Assembly: GCA_003105015.1 (NCBI GenBank)
Contig: PQAF01000013.1
Coordinates: 59,966 to 123,965 of the forward strand
DNA: 64,000 nt
Direction of reading: 5' to 3'
Origin: Rhodocyclales bacterium
GTDB lineage: Bacteria; Pseudomonadota; Gammaproteobacteria; Burkholderiales; Rhodocyclaceae
Numbering within the stretch: position 1 is the stretch's first letter; the number at the start of each line of letters is the position of its first letter. Shown here piece by piece: positions 9,445 through 17,944 of the stretch. The notes beneath the pieces are model-generated. The model was not told the DNA's origin. It did no database searches and saw only the letters and a program-made list of their open reading frames with translations. Both the position numbers and the translations under genes were made by a program.

Positions 9445-11205
9445 TCAACCGCCCAGGGCCGTATTCAGAACCTTTATGAACCGGTCCGCCGGCTGGTAGC
9501 CGACCACGCGCAGGCCCTGGCGCTCCTGGCCCTGGCGGTCGAAGAAGATGATGCCGGGCGGGCCGAACAGGTTGAAGCGCTTCAGCAGCGCCTTGTCCTC
9601 GTCGGTGTTGGCGGTGACATCCACCTGCAGCAGGGTCATGCGGCGCATCTGCGCCGCCACGCGCGCATCGGAGAAGGTGTACTTCTCCATCTCCTTGCAG
9701 GAGACGCACCAGTCGGCATAGAAGTCCAGCAGCACCGGCTTGTCCGCCGCGGCGAGGCGCGCATCCAGTTCGGCGACGGTCTTCACGCGCTCGAAGGCGA
9801 CGTGCTCCGCCGCCGTGCCGGCGCTGCGCAGGAAGCCGAGCGGCTGCAGGGGATCGCGGCTGCCGCCGAGCGCGCCGACCACCAGTGTTGCGCCGACCAG
9901 CAGCAGCACCATGCCGACGCCCTTCCAGAAGCGCGCCCAGTTGTGCGCGTGCGGCGGCAGCGGATCGATGGCGCGCAGGAACATCGCCGTGCCGATGGCC
10001 AGCGCGCCCCAGGCCAGCAGGTGCGCCCAGGCCGGCAGCACCGGCGAAACCAGCCAGATGGCGAGCCCCAGCAGCATGATGCCGAAGAACTTCTTCACCG
10101 AATCCATCCACGGGCCGGCATGCGGCAGCAGCGAGCGCGTCGACACGCCGACGATCACCAGCGGCACGCCCTTGCCCAGCGCCATGGCGAACAGCGCCGC
10201 GCCGCCGAGGACGGCATCGCGCGTCTGCGCGATGTAGAGCAGCGCACCGGCCAGCGGCGCCGCCACGCAGGGCCCGACGATGAGGGCGGAGAGCGCGCCC
10301 ATGGCGGCGACGCCGTGCAGCGAGCCGCCCTTGACGCGTCCGGATTCCTCGGAGAGCTTGCTCTGCAGGAAGGCCGGCAGCTGCAGCTCGTAGAAGCCGA
10401 ACATCGACAGCGACAGCACGACGAACACCAGCGCGAAGCCGCCCAGCACCCAGACGTTCTGCAGCGCCGCCGAGAGCATCGAGCCGGACAGGCCGGCGGC
10501 GACGCCGGCGGCGGCATAGGCGACCGCCATGCCCAGCACGTAGGCCATCGAGAGGATGAAGGCGCGGCCCCTGGTGATCTTGTGGCCGTGGCCGACGATG
10601 ATGCCGGAGAGGATCGGGTACATCGGGAACACGCAGGGCGTGAGCGCCAGCAGCACGCCGGCGCCGAAGAAGGTGGTGAGGATCAGCCAGAAGCCGGCAT
10701 TCTTCAGCAGGCCGGCCAGCTGCGAGGATTCGTCCCCGGCGCCATCGATGGCGCTGCCGGCCGGCGCGGCCGGCGCGCTGCTCATCGCGGCGAGGCTGAC
10801 CTGCAGCGTCTGCGGATTGGGCGGGTAGCACACGCCGATGTCGGCGCAGCCCTGCGAGGTGGCCTTCAGCGTGACGGTGTCGAGCCCCTCGGGCGCCGTG
10901 AAGGGCAGGCGGATGAGCACCTCCTTGCGGTAGGTCTCGACGTCGCCGAAGAACTCGTCCTGCTTGACTTTGCCCGGCGGCAGCTGCGGCGCGCCCGCCT
11001 TGACCATGGCCGGTTCCAGCGCGAACGCGAACTTGTCGCGGTACATGTAATAGCCCTTGGCGATCTCGTAGCGCACCTCGAGGGTGCCGGCGTCGAGGGC
11101 GCGGGCGGACAGGCGGAAGGCCTTGTCCACTTCGAGCAATTCATCGGCGGCGGAAGCCGCCAGCGGCAGGCAAAGGGAGAGCAGCAGGAACAGTCGACGG
11201 ATCAT
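9445..11205 (-). CDS. dsbD: Thiol:disulfide interchange protein DsbD
   Basis: 586 residues. A signal peptide (MIRRLFLLLSLCLPLAASAA) is followed by the periplasmic alpha domain with the active pair in SQGCADIGVCYPP, about eight membrane helices including LTPCVFPMYPILSG and a second Cys in GPCVAAPLAG, and a C-terminal thioredoxin-like domain with YADWCVSCKEME. It carries electrons from cytoplasmic thioredoxin to periplasmic reductases such as DsbC and cytochrome c maturation. It lies 15 bases downstream of cutA, the classical cutA-dsbD order. Confidence 0.96.
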   Translation of the reverse strand: MIRRLFLLLSLCLPLAASAADELLEVDKAFRLSARALDAGTLEVRYEIAKGYYMYRDKFAFALEPAMVKAGAPQLPPGKVKQDEFFGDVETYRKEVLIRLPFTAPEGLDTVTLKATSQGCADIGVCYPPNPQTLQVSLAAMSSAPAAPAGSAIDGAGDESSQLAGLLKNAGFWLILTTFFGAGVLLALTPCVFPMYPILSGIIVGHGHKITRGRAFILSMAYVLGMAVAYAAAGVAAGLSGSMLSAALQNVWVLGGFALVFVVLSLSMFGFYELQLPAFLQSKLSEESGRVKGGSLHGVAAMGALSALIVGPCVAAPLAGALLYIAQTRDAVLGGAALFAMALGKGVPLVIVGVSTRSLLPHAGPWMDSVKKFFGIMLLGLAIWLVSPVLPAWAHLLAWGALAIGTAMFLRAIDPLPPHAHNWARFWKGVGMVLLLVGATLVVGALGGSRDPLQPLGFLRSAGTAAEHVAFERVKTVAELDARLAAADKPVLLDFYADWCVSCKEMEKYTFSDARVAAQMRRMTLLQVDVTANTDEDKALLKRFNLFGPPGIIFFDRQGQERQGLRVVGYQPADRFIKVLNTALGG

Positions 11206-11220
11206 GGCGAACGGCGCAGG

Positions 11221-11547
11221 TTATTGGGCGGAGGTTTCTTTGGCCAGCCAGGCCAGGTAGCCGGGCAATCCCTTCTCGATTGGGACCGCGACGATCTCGG
11301 GAAGTTCGTAGGGGTGGTAGGCGCGGATCGCCTCCTCCAGCGCGGCGTAGCGCGCGGCGGTGGTCTTGATCAGCAGCGGCACTTCCTCGGCTTCCTCGAT
11401 CTTGCCCTCCCAGCGGTAGATCGAATGGCAGGGCGCCAGGATGTTCACGCAGGCGGCGACGCGCTGCTCGACGAGCCGCGTGGCGAGCGCCCGCGCGCTT
11501 TCCGCGTCGGGCAGGCTGGTGATGACGAGAAGGGCGTCCATTGGCAT
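11221..11547 (-). CDS. cutA: CutA family divalent-ion tolerance protein
   Basis: 108 residues (102 if the second ATG at 11541 is used). Typical CutA features are VEQRVAACVNILAPCHSIYRWEGKIEEAEEVPLLIKTT and YHPYELPEIVAVPI. CutA1 proteins form very stable trimers and have been linked to copper tolerance, though the mechanism is unsettled. The gene sits directly upstream of dsbD, as in many proteobacteria. Neither ATG has a strong ribosome binding site, so the start is uncertain. Confidence 0.92.
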   Translation of the reverse strand: MPMDALLVITSLPDAESARALATRLVEQRVAACVNILAPCHSIYRWEGKIEEAEEVPLLIKTTAARYAALEEAIRAYHPYELPEIVAVPIEKGLPGYLAWLAKETSAQ

Positions 11548-11558
11548 GTCATTCTACT

Positions 11559-11624
11559 GTAGGTCGGCCTTCAGGCCGACCACTGCGGGTGGGCTGCGGC
11601 ATGTCGGGCTGAAGCCCGACCTAC
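11559..11624. repeat. Paired hairpin repeat, family E, copy 1
   Basis: Two inverted units, 11559-11580 (GTAGGTCGGCCTTCAGGCCG...) and 11603-11624 (ending GAAGCCCGACCTAC), each a short hairpin on its own and together forming a larger one. The CTA at 11621-11623 is also the TAG stop codon of the permease gene. A single unit of the same family is at 22549-22570, where it likewise contains the host gene's TAG stop. Confidence 0.8.
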
Positions 11625-12400
11625 TTCAGCAGCCGCCGCCGGGCCAGGCCGAGCGCCAGCCAGAAGGCGGCGACGGCGTAGCCGGCCAGCACGGCAATGT
11701 GCAGCCACGCCTGTGCCGGCACTTCGCCGAGAAACAGCGGCCGCGCCAGCTTCACCGCGTGCGACAGCGGCAGCACGGCCGACAGCGCCTGGAAGGCCGC
11801 CGGCAGCTGCTCGACCGGGAAGAACACCCCCGAGAGCAGGGTCATCGGCGTGACGAACAGCGTGAAGTAGTACATGAAGAAGTCGTAGCTCGGCGCCAGC
11901 GCCGTCATCACCAGCCCCAGCGCGGCGAAGGTCAACCCGGCGAGGAACACCAGCGGCAGCGACCACAGCGCCAGGGGCGAGGCGACCAGGCCGAGCGCCG
12001 CCGCCACGCCGAGGATCGCCGCGCCGGAGAGCGCGGCCTTGCTCGCCGCCCAGGCCAGTTCGCCCAGCACCAGGTCGTCGAGCGACACCGGCGCGTTGAG
12101 GATGGCTTCCCAGGTCTTCTGCACCTGCATGCGCGAGAAGGCCGAGTAGAGCGCCTCGAAGGTGGCGCTGTTCATGGTCGAGAAGCACACCGCGCCGGCG
12201 GCGAGGAAGGCGATGTAGGGCACGCCGCCCACCTCCGGCAGCAGCGTGCCGATGCCGTAGCCGAGGCCGAGCATGTAGATCATCGGGTCGGCCAGGTTGC
12301 CGAGGATCGACGGGATCGCCAGCTTGCGCCAGACGAGGAAATTGCGCTGCCATACCGGAAAGAAGCGCAGGCTGAGGGATGGGGGGCGGAAATAATTCAT
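11621..12400 (-). CDS. ABC-2 type transporter permease (NodJ-like)
   Basis: 259 residues with about six hydrophobic helices and the ABC-2 pattern: LVWRKLAIPSILGNLADPMIYMLGLGYGIG, then MNSATFEALYSAFSRMQVQKTWEAIL and VTPMTLLSGVFFPVEQLP. The order and lengths match the NodJ/DrrB family of export permeases, whose substrates vary. It starts one base after the stop of the ATPase gene upstream, so the two make a two-component exporter. Its stop codon is supplied by a family E repeat. Confidence 0.88.
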   Translation of the reverse strand: MNYFRPPSLSLRFFPVWQRNFLVWRKLAIPSILGNLADPMIYMLGLGYGIGTLLPEVGGVPYIAFLAAGAVCFSTMNSATFEALYSAFSRMQVQKTWEAILNAPVSLDDLVLGELAWAASKAALSGAAILGVAAALGLVASPLALWSLPLVFLAGLTFAALGLVMTALAPSYDFFMYYFTLFVTPMTLLSGVFFPVEQLPAAFQALSAVLPLSHAVKLARPLFLGEVPAQAWLHIAVLAGYAVAAFWLALGLARRRLLK

Positions 12401-12401
12401 T

Positions 12402-13436
12402 TCAATCGCGCAGGTCGCGACCCGTCAGCTTGAGGAAGACGTCTTCCAGGTTCGCCGGCCGGTGCAGGTAGCGCAGCCCCTGCCGGCCGGCGAGGTGGCG
12501 CAGCAGCGGGCGCGATTCGGTCAGGTAGCAGAAGGCCGTCTCGCCGGTGACCTCGACGCGGGTGGCGAACTGCGCCGCTTCGGCCTTCGCCCAGTCGGCG
12601 GCACTCATCAAACTGCCATCCCCCCGCCCCCCTTCCCGAGGAAGGGGGTGATGTTCGTTCGCAGGCTGCGCCTGCTCCATGTCCTTGGCTGCGCCCCCTT
12701 GGGGCGGCCCGGCGGGAGCGCCGCCCGGCTCGCCATACACCTCCACCACCTCCGGCTCGATGTGCGCGGCGATCACCTCGCGCGGGCTGCCCTCGGCGAT
12801 GAAGCGGCCGCGGTCCATGATGCCGAGGCGGTGGCAGAGGCGCTCGGCCTCGTCCATGAAATGCGTCGTCAGCAGCACCGTCTTGCCCTGCGCCAGCAAT
12901 TGCTTGAGGCGCTCCCAGATCAGGTGGCGCGCCTGCGGGTCGAGGCCGGTGGTCGGCTCGTCGAGGAACAGCAGGTCGGGGTCGTTCACCAGCGCGCGCG
13001 CCAGCGTCAGGCGCCGCTTCATGCCGCCGGACAGCGTGTTGATCTTGGCGTCTGCGCGGCCGGCCAGCCCGGCGAACTCGAGCAGGCGCGGGATGCGCTC
13101 GCGCATGTCGCGCTCCTTCATGCCGAAGTAGCGGCCGTACACCAGCAGGTTCTCCGCCGCGGTGAAGTCGGGGTCGAGGTTGTCCATCTGCGGCACGATG
13201 CCGACGCGCAGGCGCGCCTCGCGCGCGCGCTCCGGCACCGGCAGGCCGGACAGGCGGATCGTGCCGGCATCGGGTTGGGTCAGGCCGAGGGCGCAGCGCA
13301 GCGTGGTGGTCTTGCCGGCGCCGTTGGGTCCGAGCAGGCCGTAGCATTCGCCGGGTCGCAGCGCAAAAGTCAGTCCCTGCAGCACGGCGGTGGCGCCGTA
13401 GGACTTGCGCAATCCCTCGACGCTTAGCGTGTCCAC
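12402..13436 (-). CDS. ABC transporter ATPase (NodI-like) with a repeat-encoded insertion
   Basis: 344 residues, about 35-40 longer than usual NodI-type ATPases. Walker A is [13 protein letters not shown], the signature is [13 protein letters not shown] and Walker B is [13 protein letters not shown]. After the catalytic domain, at about residues 235-275, an extra glycine/proline-rich stretch contains [19 protein letters not shown]. This stretch is encoded by a dispersed repeat (12615-12682) of which a second copy lies at 39382-39450. The frame reopens into the expected C-terminal domain ([14 protein letters not shown]), so the gene looks intact. Confidence 0.9.
   Translation of the reverse strand: MDTLSVEGLRKSYGATAVLQGLTFALRPGECYGLLGPNGAGKTTTLRCALGLTQPDAGTIRLSGLPVPERAREARLRVGIVPQMDNLDPDFTAAENLLVYGRYFGMKERDMRERIPRLLEFAGLAGRADAKINTLSGGMKRRLTLARALVNDPDLLFLDEPTTGLDPQARHLIWERLKQLLAQGKTVLLTTHFMDEAERLCHRLGIMDRGRFIAEGSPREVIAAHIEPEVVEVYGEPGGAPAGPPQGGAAKDMEQAQPANEHHPLPREGGRGDGSLMSAADWAKAEAAQFATRVEVTGETAFCYLTESRPLLRHLAGRQGLRYLHRPANLEDVFLKLTGRDLRD
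12615..12682 (-). repeat. Dispersed repeat, family A, copy 1 (inside a coding sequence)
   Basis: On the minus strand this reads ACATGGAGCAGGCGCAGCCT, then a hairpin with arms CCCCCTTCC and GGAAGGGGG separated by TCG, then a G-rich end. It matches 39382-39450 on the plus strand over about 68 bases with few differences. Here it is inserted in frame in the linker of an ABC ATPase. Confidence 0.82.
13365..13389 (+). repeat. Recurring 25-base motif, site 3
   Basis: AAAAGTCAGT, nine bases, ACGGCG; both boxes exact, inside the ABC ATPase gene. Confidence 0.8.
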
Positions 13437-14059
13437 TGCGATTCGATGATGCGGCGGAGAAGGTGCAGCTTGCGGTGGAAGAAGTGGTCGGTGCCGGGCA
13501 CCACGCTCACCGCCAGGTCGAGCGGCTCGGCCCAGGCCAGCACATTGGCGAGCGGCACGGTTTCGTCGTTGGCGCCGTGGATGACGATGGTGTCGGCCGG
13601 CACCGCGGCGGTCTCGTAGCGCCGCAGGCCCTCGATGAAGCCGGACGCGGTGCCGACCAGCACCAGGCGCCGCGCCGGATCGCCGGCTTCCGCCAGCCGC
13701 TGCGCCAGCTGTGTGACGACGTAGGCGCCGAAGGAGAAGCCGCCGAGGTAGAAGGGCAGGTCCGCGCCGAAGCGGGTGCGGGCATAGGCATGCACGGCGG
13801 CGAGGTCGCCGGTCTCGGCGATGCCGTGGTCGTGCGCGCCCTCGGAGCCGCCGACGCCGCGGAAGTTCGGCCGCAGCGTGGCGCAGCCCAAGTCGCGGAA
13901 GGCCTTCGCCAGCGTCGTGACCACCTTGTTGTCGGCCGTGCCGCCGAAGAGCGGGTGCGGGTGGGCGACGAGCGCGATGCCCGTCGCCTCCTGCGGCTCG
14001 ACGAAGACCTCGATCGCGCCGGCCGGCCCGTCGAGCAGCACGCGCTCGTGGCGGGACAT
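13424..14059 (-). CDS. Alpha/beta hydrolase
   Basis: 211 residues from ATG 14059. The hydrolase pattern is clear: [17 protein letters not shown] near residue 35 (HPHPLFGG is typical of the YcjY/dienelactone-related group), a nucleophile elbow GFSFG near 117, an acid in HGANDETVP and the terminal histidine in GTDHFFH. It overlaps the ABC ATPase by 13 bases and its start abuts the ferredoxin stop. Substrate unknown. Confidence 0.85.
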   Translation of the reverse strand: MSRHERVLLDGPAGAIEVFVEPQEATGIALVAHPHPLFGGTADNKVVTTLAKAFRDLGCATLRPNFRGVGGSEGAHDHGIAETGDLAAVHAYARTRFGADLPFYLGGFSFGAYVVTQLAQRLAEAGDPARRLVLVGTASGFIEGLRRYETAAVPADTIVIHGANDETVPLANVLAWAEPLDLAVSVVPGTDHFFHRKLHLLRRIIESQWTR

Positions 14060-14370
14060 CAGTCGATCTTGAGCCGCTCGACCACCTTGCCCTGGGCGAG
14101 GTGCGACTCGACGATCTCGTCGATGTCCTCCTGGTCGACGTAGGCGTACCAGACCGCCTCGGGGTAGACGACGATCACCGGCCCCTGTGCGCAGCGGTCG
14201 AGGCAGCCGGCGCTGTTGATGCGCACCTTGCCGGCGATCCGGTCGCCCATCGCCTTGACCTTGTCCTTGCAGTAGTCGCGCATGGCCTGGGCGCCGTGGC
14301 TGTTGCAGCACATCTCGCCGGGGGCGCGCTGGTTGGTGCAGAAGAAGACGTGGTATTTGAAATGGCTCAT
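14059..14370 (-). CDS. Thioredoxin-like [2Fe-2S] ferredoxin
   Basis: 103 residues. The four cluster cysteines of this family are visible: [13 protein letters not shown], and [11 protein letters not shown]. It belongs to the thioredoxin-fold ferredoxins related to NuoE, not to the plant type. It probably carries single electrons in the cytoplasm; no partner is evident from the neighbours. It overlaps the hydrolase gene by one base. Confidence 0.9.
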   Translation of the reverse strand: MSHFKYHVFFCTNQRAPGEMCCNSHGAQAMRDYCKDKVKAMGDRIAGKVRINSAGCLDRCAQGPVIVVYPEAVWYAYVDQEDIDEIVESHLAQGKVVERLKID

Positions 14371-14416
14371 TTTTCTCTCCAGGGAATGCCCGATTATCCC
14401 TCGGGATTTCCTTCGA

Positions 14417-14773
14417 TCATAGTTCGTCGTATTTCTTGGCGTTGCCGCGCGCCTTGTCGACCGGGTATTTCAGCGCGTTCTTCTCGATCTTGGCGCGCGC
14501 CGCCGCGGCGAGGTCGACGCCGAGGGTGTCGGCCAACTCGACCAGGTAGATCAGCACGTCGGCCAGCTCGTCGTGGATGGCTTCGCGCTTGTCGCCGTCC
14601 CGCAGCGACTGACTTTCCTCGGGCGTCAGCCACTGGAAGTGCTCGGCCAGCTCGGCCGCCTCGACGATCAGCGCCATCGCCAGGTTCTTCGGCGTGTGGT
14701 AGCGGTCCCATTCGCGCTCGCGCGCGAAGATGCGCAGCCGGTCGCGCAATTCGATGAGGGGATCGGCGCTCAT
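14417..14773 (-). CDS. MazG-like nucleotide pyrophosphohydrolase
   Basis: 118 residues from ATG 14773, overlapping the upstream VanZ-like gene by four bases. Motifs are NLAMALIVEAAELAEHFQW and DELADVLIYLVELADTLGVD, which carry the magnesium-binding EXXE and EXXD residues of the all-alpha NTP pyrophosphatase superfamily, closest to the iMazG/dCTPase-like group. It probably removes non-canonical nucleotides. One copy of the recurring motif (14593-14617) lies within the gene, encoding ESQSLRDGD. Confidence 0.85.
   Translation of the reverse strand: MSADPLIELRDRLRIFAREREWDRYHTPKNLAMALIVEAAELAEHFQWLTPEESQSLRDGDKREAIHDELADVLIYLVELADTLGVDLAAAARAKIEKNALKYPVDKARGNAKKYDEL
14593..14617 (-). repeat. Recurring 25-base motif, site 4
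   Basis: GAAAGTCAGT, nine bases, ACGGCG; inside the MazG-like gene. Confidence 0.78.
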
Positions 14774-15828
14774 GCGTTTTCTCCATGACGGCCGCGCGGG
14801 ATCATCAGGTAGGGCAGCGCGGCGAACGGCCACAGGCTGGAGACCAGCTTGGTGAGGCCGTTGAAGTTGAGGAAGTGCCCCTGCTGCCAGACGGCCAGCG
14901 AGGCGGTGAGGTAGGGATTCTCCGGCGCCAGGTTCACCAGCGCCGTGGCGAACAGCAGCGCCAGCGCCGCCAGCATGCGCTGCCCCAGCGGCGGCAGGTA
15001 CGTCGCCGCCAGCAGCGCACCGGCGCCCATGGCGAGTCCGGCCATGTTGCCCGGCGTGATCCAGTGCGCGAACTGCGCCGCGCTCACCAGCAACATGCTG
15101 GCGAAGGCCTTCACCGCCAGCGCCGCGGCGAGCAGCACCATCGGCAGCCAGCGCGTGTGCTCGCGCAACAGCGACCAGCAGACGAGTCCGGCCGCCAGCG
15201 TGCCGGCCGCGGCGACGCCGGCCTCGATCACGGCGAAGCGCCGCGCCGAATAGGGCAGCGGCGGCAGCTCGAGCAGGGCGCGCAGGTCGCCGGTGCCGAA
15301 CAGCAGCAGTTCCGGGTTGAGCTGGGCGAGCAGCCACAGGCCGAGCAGCACCAGGCCGAAGTCCGCCGCATGGCCCCGGTAGGCGAGGCGGCTGCGCAGG
15401 CGGTGCAGGCGCCCGCCGTCGACCAGCTCGCGGCCCCAGTTCATGCCGGCCGCCGCGCCGATCATGGCGCCGATGGCGTTGCAGGCGAGGTCGATGTTGG
15501 AGGGCACGCGGCTGGGCAGGAAGTTCTGCAGGGTCTCCAGGGCGAGGCTGAGGCCGCCGCCGGCGAGCGCGGCGAGCAGGGCCGCCGCGGCGATGCCCAG
15601 GCGCCCCTGCAGTGCCGGCACGATCAGGAAGCCGAGCGGCACGTAGGCGAGGATGTTGGCCGCCAGGTCGAAGCCGGTGTGGTAGCGCGGCCAGGGCGCC
15701 GAGAGGAAATCGAGCAGCGGCGCGCCGGTGTCGCGCCAGCCGGACAGCGGGTGCAGGCTGGCATAGGCCACCAGCAGCGCGTAGGCGACGGCGAGGTAGA
15801 GCGCGAGGGGCGAATGCGGGCTTTTCAT
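14770..15828 (-). CDS. VanZ-like family membrane protein
   Basis: 352 residues from ATG 15828. The N-terminal half carries the VanZ-like pattern: YALLVAYASLHPLSGWRDTG, then KLxxN-type LAANILAYVPLGFLIV and SLALETLQNFLPSRVPSNIDLACNAIGAMIGA. The C-terminal half adds further membrane helices. VanZ-family function outside teicoplanin resistance is not known. It is overlapped at both ends by neighbours. Confidence 0.82.
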   Translation of the reverse strand: MKSPHSPLALYLAVAYALLVAYASLHPLSGWRDTGAPLLDFLSAPWPRYHTGFDLAANILAYVPLGFLIVPALQGRLGIAAAALLAALAGGGLSLALETLQNFLPSRVPSNIDLACNAIGAMIGAAAGMNWGRELVDGGRLHRLRSRLAYRGHAADFGLVLLGLWLLAQLNPELLLFGTGDLRALLELPPLPYSARRFAVIEAGVAAAGTLAAGLVCWSLLREHTRWLPMVLLAAALAVKAFASMLLVSAAQFAHWITPGNMAGLAMGAGALLAATYLPPLGQRMLAALALLFATALVNLAPENPYLTASLAVWQQGHFLNFNGLTKLVSSLWPFAALPYLMIPRGRHGENA

Positions 15829-16358
15829 GATTTCACAGCATAGCCCGATTGGCGCCCGAGCACGTTCAGCTCGATGGCGAAGAAGGCCGCCAGCCACAGC
15901 GCCGCGTCCCAGGCATCCAGCCATGCGCCCTGCCAGGCCCATACCGGCACCGGCAGGAGCAGGGCCGAGTAGAGCACCGCGGCGGCGATCAGGAAGGATT
16001 CGCGCCGCCGTCCCACCGCAGCCGGGAAGCGCACCTCGATCTCGAGCAGGACCACCACGGCGACCCACAGCCAGGCGTTGGCCGCGTCGAGCCACTCCGC
16101 CTCGGCCACATAGCCGGCGGCCGCCGCCAGCACGCCGGCCGCGGCGACCAGGCGCAGCACATGCACCAGCCGGATTTCCCGCGCCGACAGGCGCGCGCCG
16201 TGCGCCGTCTCGATCTCGAACAGCGCCAGCAGGGCGACCCAGGCAACGCTGTCGACGAGCTCGTTGGCCGAGCCGAACAGGGCGTAGAGGGCGAGGTTGG
16301 CCGCCAGCAGGACATACACGGCCGTCTTGAAAAGGCGGAAACCGGCCGGCGGCGTCAT
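15825..16358 (-). CDS. Hypothetical integral membrane protein
   Basis: 177 residues with about five hydrophobic segments (VYVLLAANLALYALFG, VALLALFEIETAHG, LVAAAGVLAAAAGYVAE, LWVAVVVLLEIEVRF, ALWLAAFFAIELNVLG). Three of the segments end in a repeated FEIE/LEIE/IELN acidic motif, which may be functional. It overlaps the VanZ-like gene by four bases and is probably co-expressed with it. I do not recognise a named family. Confidence 0.7.
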   Translation of the reverse strand: MTPPAGFRLFKTAVYVLLAANLALYALFGSANELVDSVAWVALLALFEIETAHGARLSAREIRLVHVLRLVAAAGVLAAAAGYVAEAEWLDAANAWLWVAVVVLLEIEVRFPAAVGRRRESFLIAAAVLYSALLLPVPVWAWQGAWLDAWDAALWLAAFFAIELNVLGRQSGYAVKS

Positions 16359-16407
16359 GGAATGACGCCAATGCCGCCGGGTGTGCGCATGGGCAATGCG
16401 GCCTCGA

Positions 16408-17907
16408 TCAATGCGGCCTGTGGCGATGTTCGTCGTGCGCCACGTGGTGCGTCTCCGCCGCGGCGTGGTGGCCGTGGAGGGCCGGGGCGGGGGTCGGATG
16501 GCCGACCCACTGCGGCAGCAGCGAGCCGGCCGCCATGCCGAGGAACGACACGGCCAGGCCGATCAGCTGCGGCGGCACCGGGCTGTCCTCGCCGATCATC
16601 AGCTCGATCATCAGCCACGACAGGATGCCGCCGAAGATCGCCGCCAGCGCGCCCTGCGAGGTGGCGCGCTTCCAGAAGATGCCGACGACCAGCGGCACGA
16701 AGGCGCCGGCCAGCGTGACCTTGTAGGCGTTCTCGACCATCTCGAAGATCGACGATTCGGAATTCAGTGCGAAGGCCAGCACCAGCGAGGCGAAGCCGAC
16801 CAGCGTCGCGCGCATCACCCAGAGGAAGCGGTGGTCGCCCATCTTCGGGTAGAAGCCCTTGATGACGTTCTCGGCAAAGGTGACGGAGGGGGCCAGCAGC
16901 GTGGCCGAGGAGCAGCTCATGATGGCCGAGAGCACGGCGCCGAAGAACAGCACCTGCGCGGCCAGCGGCATGTGCTGCAGCACCAGCGTCGGCAGCACCA
17001 GCTGCGAGTCCTCCTCGATCAGCTTGCCGAACATGTCCGGGTCGATCAGCGTCGCCGAGTAGGCGATGAACATCGGCACGAAGGTGAAGCAGAAGTAGAT
17101 CGAGGCGCCGAGCACCGAGCCCCACAGCGCGATCCTGGCGCTCTTTGCCGAGGTGACGCGCTGGAAGACGTCCTGCTGCGGGATCGAGCCGAGCATCATG
17201 GTCACCCAGGCGCCGAGGAAGGCGATCCACTTCAGCGGATCCATCTCGGGGAAGAAGTCGAGCTTGCCGGCCAGGCTGGCGTGGGAGATGACCGCCGCGC
17301 CGCCGCCGTCCACCTTGCCGCTGACGACCCAGGCGATGAACAGCAGGCCGCCCATCGACACCGCCATCTGCACGAAGTCGAGGATGGCCACTGAGAACAT
17401 GCCGCCGAAGGTGGTGTAGGTGACGACGATGGCCGCGCCGAGGATCATGCCGGCCTGCTGGCTCACCGCGCCGTCGGTGACGACGAAGAAGATCAGGCCG
17501 AGCGCCTTGATCTGCGCCGCCACCCAGCCCAGGTAGGAGGCGACGATGCAGATCGTCGTCAGCACCTCGACCGTGCGGTTGTAGCGCATGCGGTAGAAGT
17601 CGCCGAGCGTGAGGATGTTGAGCTTGTAGAGGTAGCGCGAGAACAGGATGCCGGCGATGATCAGGCACATCGACGAGCCGAAGGGGTCGGCGACCACCCC
17701 GGTCAGCCCCTCCTTGACGAAGGTGGCGGAGACGCCGAACACCGCTTCCGCGCCGAACCAGGTGGCGAACACCGTGGCGGTCACCACCGGCAGCGGCAGG
17801 GAGCGGCCGGCGACGGCGAAGTCCTTGGCGTTGTGCACGCGCGTGGCGGCGAGCAGGCCGATGCCCACGGAAACCATCAGGTAGAGGATGACGAACCAGA
17901 GCAGCAT
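16408..17907 (-). CDS. Sodium:solute symporter (SSS family) with histidine-rich tail
   Basis: 499 residues, about 13 membrane helices. Family features include FATWFGAEAVFGVSATFVKEGLTG and the sodium-site region in LFFGAVLSAIMSCSSATLLAPSVTFAENV. The substrate is not evident; SSS members import sugars, amino acids, organic acids or choline with sodium. Unusually, the last 22 residues contain nine histidines, which could bind metal. The gene stands alone with 37 bases to ubiB and 49 to the upstream membrane gene. Confidence 0.87.
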   Translation of the reverse strand: MLLWFVILYLMVSVGIGLLAATRVHNAKDFAVAGRSLPLPVVTATVFATWFGAEAVFGVSATFVKEGLTGVVADPFGSSMCLIIAGILFSRYLYKLNILTLGDFYRMRYNRTVEVLTTICIVASYLGWVAAQIKALGLIFFVVTDGAVSQQAGMILGAAIVVTYTTFGGMFSVAILDFVQMAVSMGGLLFIAWVVSGKVDGGGAAVISHASLAGKLDFFPEMDPLKWIAFLGAWVTMMLGSIPQQDVFQRVTSAKSARIALWGSVLGASIYFCFTFVPMFIAYSATLIDPDMFGKLIEEDSQLVLPTLVLQHMPLAAQVLFFGAVLSAIMSCSSATLLAPSVTFAENVIKGFYPKMGDHRFLWVMRATLVGFASLVLAFALNSESSIFEMVENAYKVTLAGAFVPLVVGIFWKRATSQGALAAIFGGILSWLMIELMIGEDSPVPPQLIGLAVSFLGMAAGSLLPQWVGHPTPAPALHGHHAAAETHHVAHDEHRHRPH

Positions 17908-17917
17908 GGCGGCGATG

Positions 17918-17942
17918 AAAAGTCAGTCTGCAGGGGACGGCG
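17918..17942 (+). repeat. Recurring 25-base motif, site 5
   Basis: AAAAGTCAGT, nine bases, ACGGCG; both boxes exact, in the gap between the symporter and ubiB genes. Confidence 0.8.
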
Positions 17943-17944
17943 GA

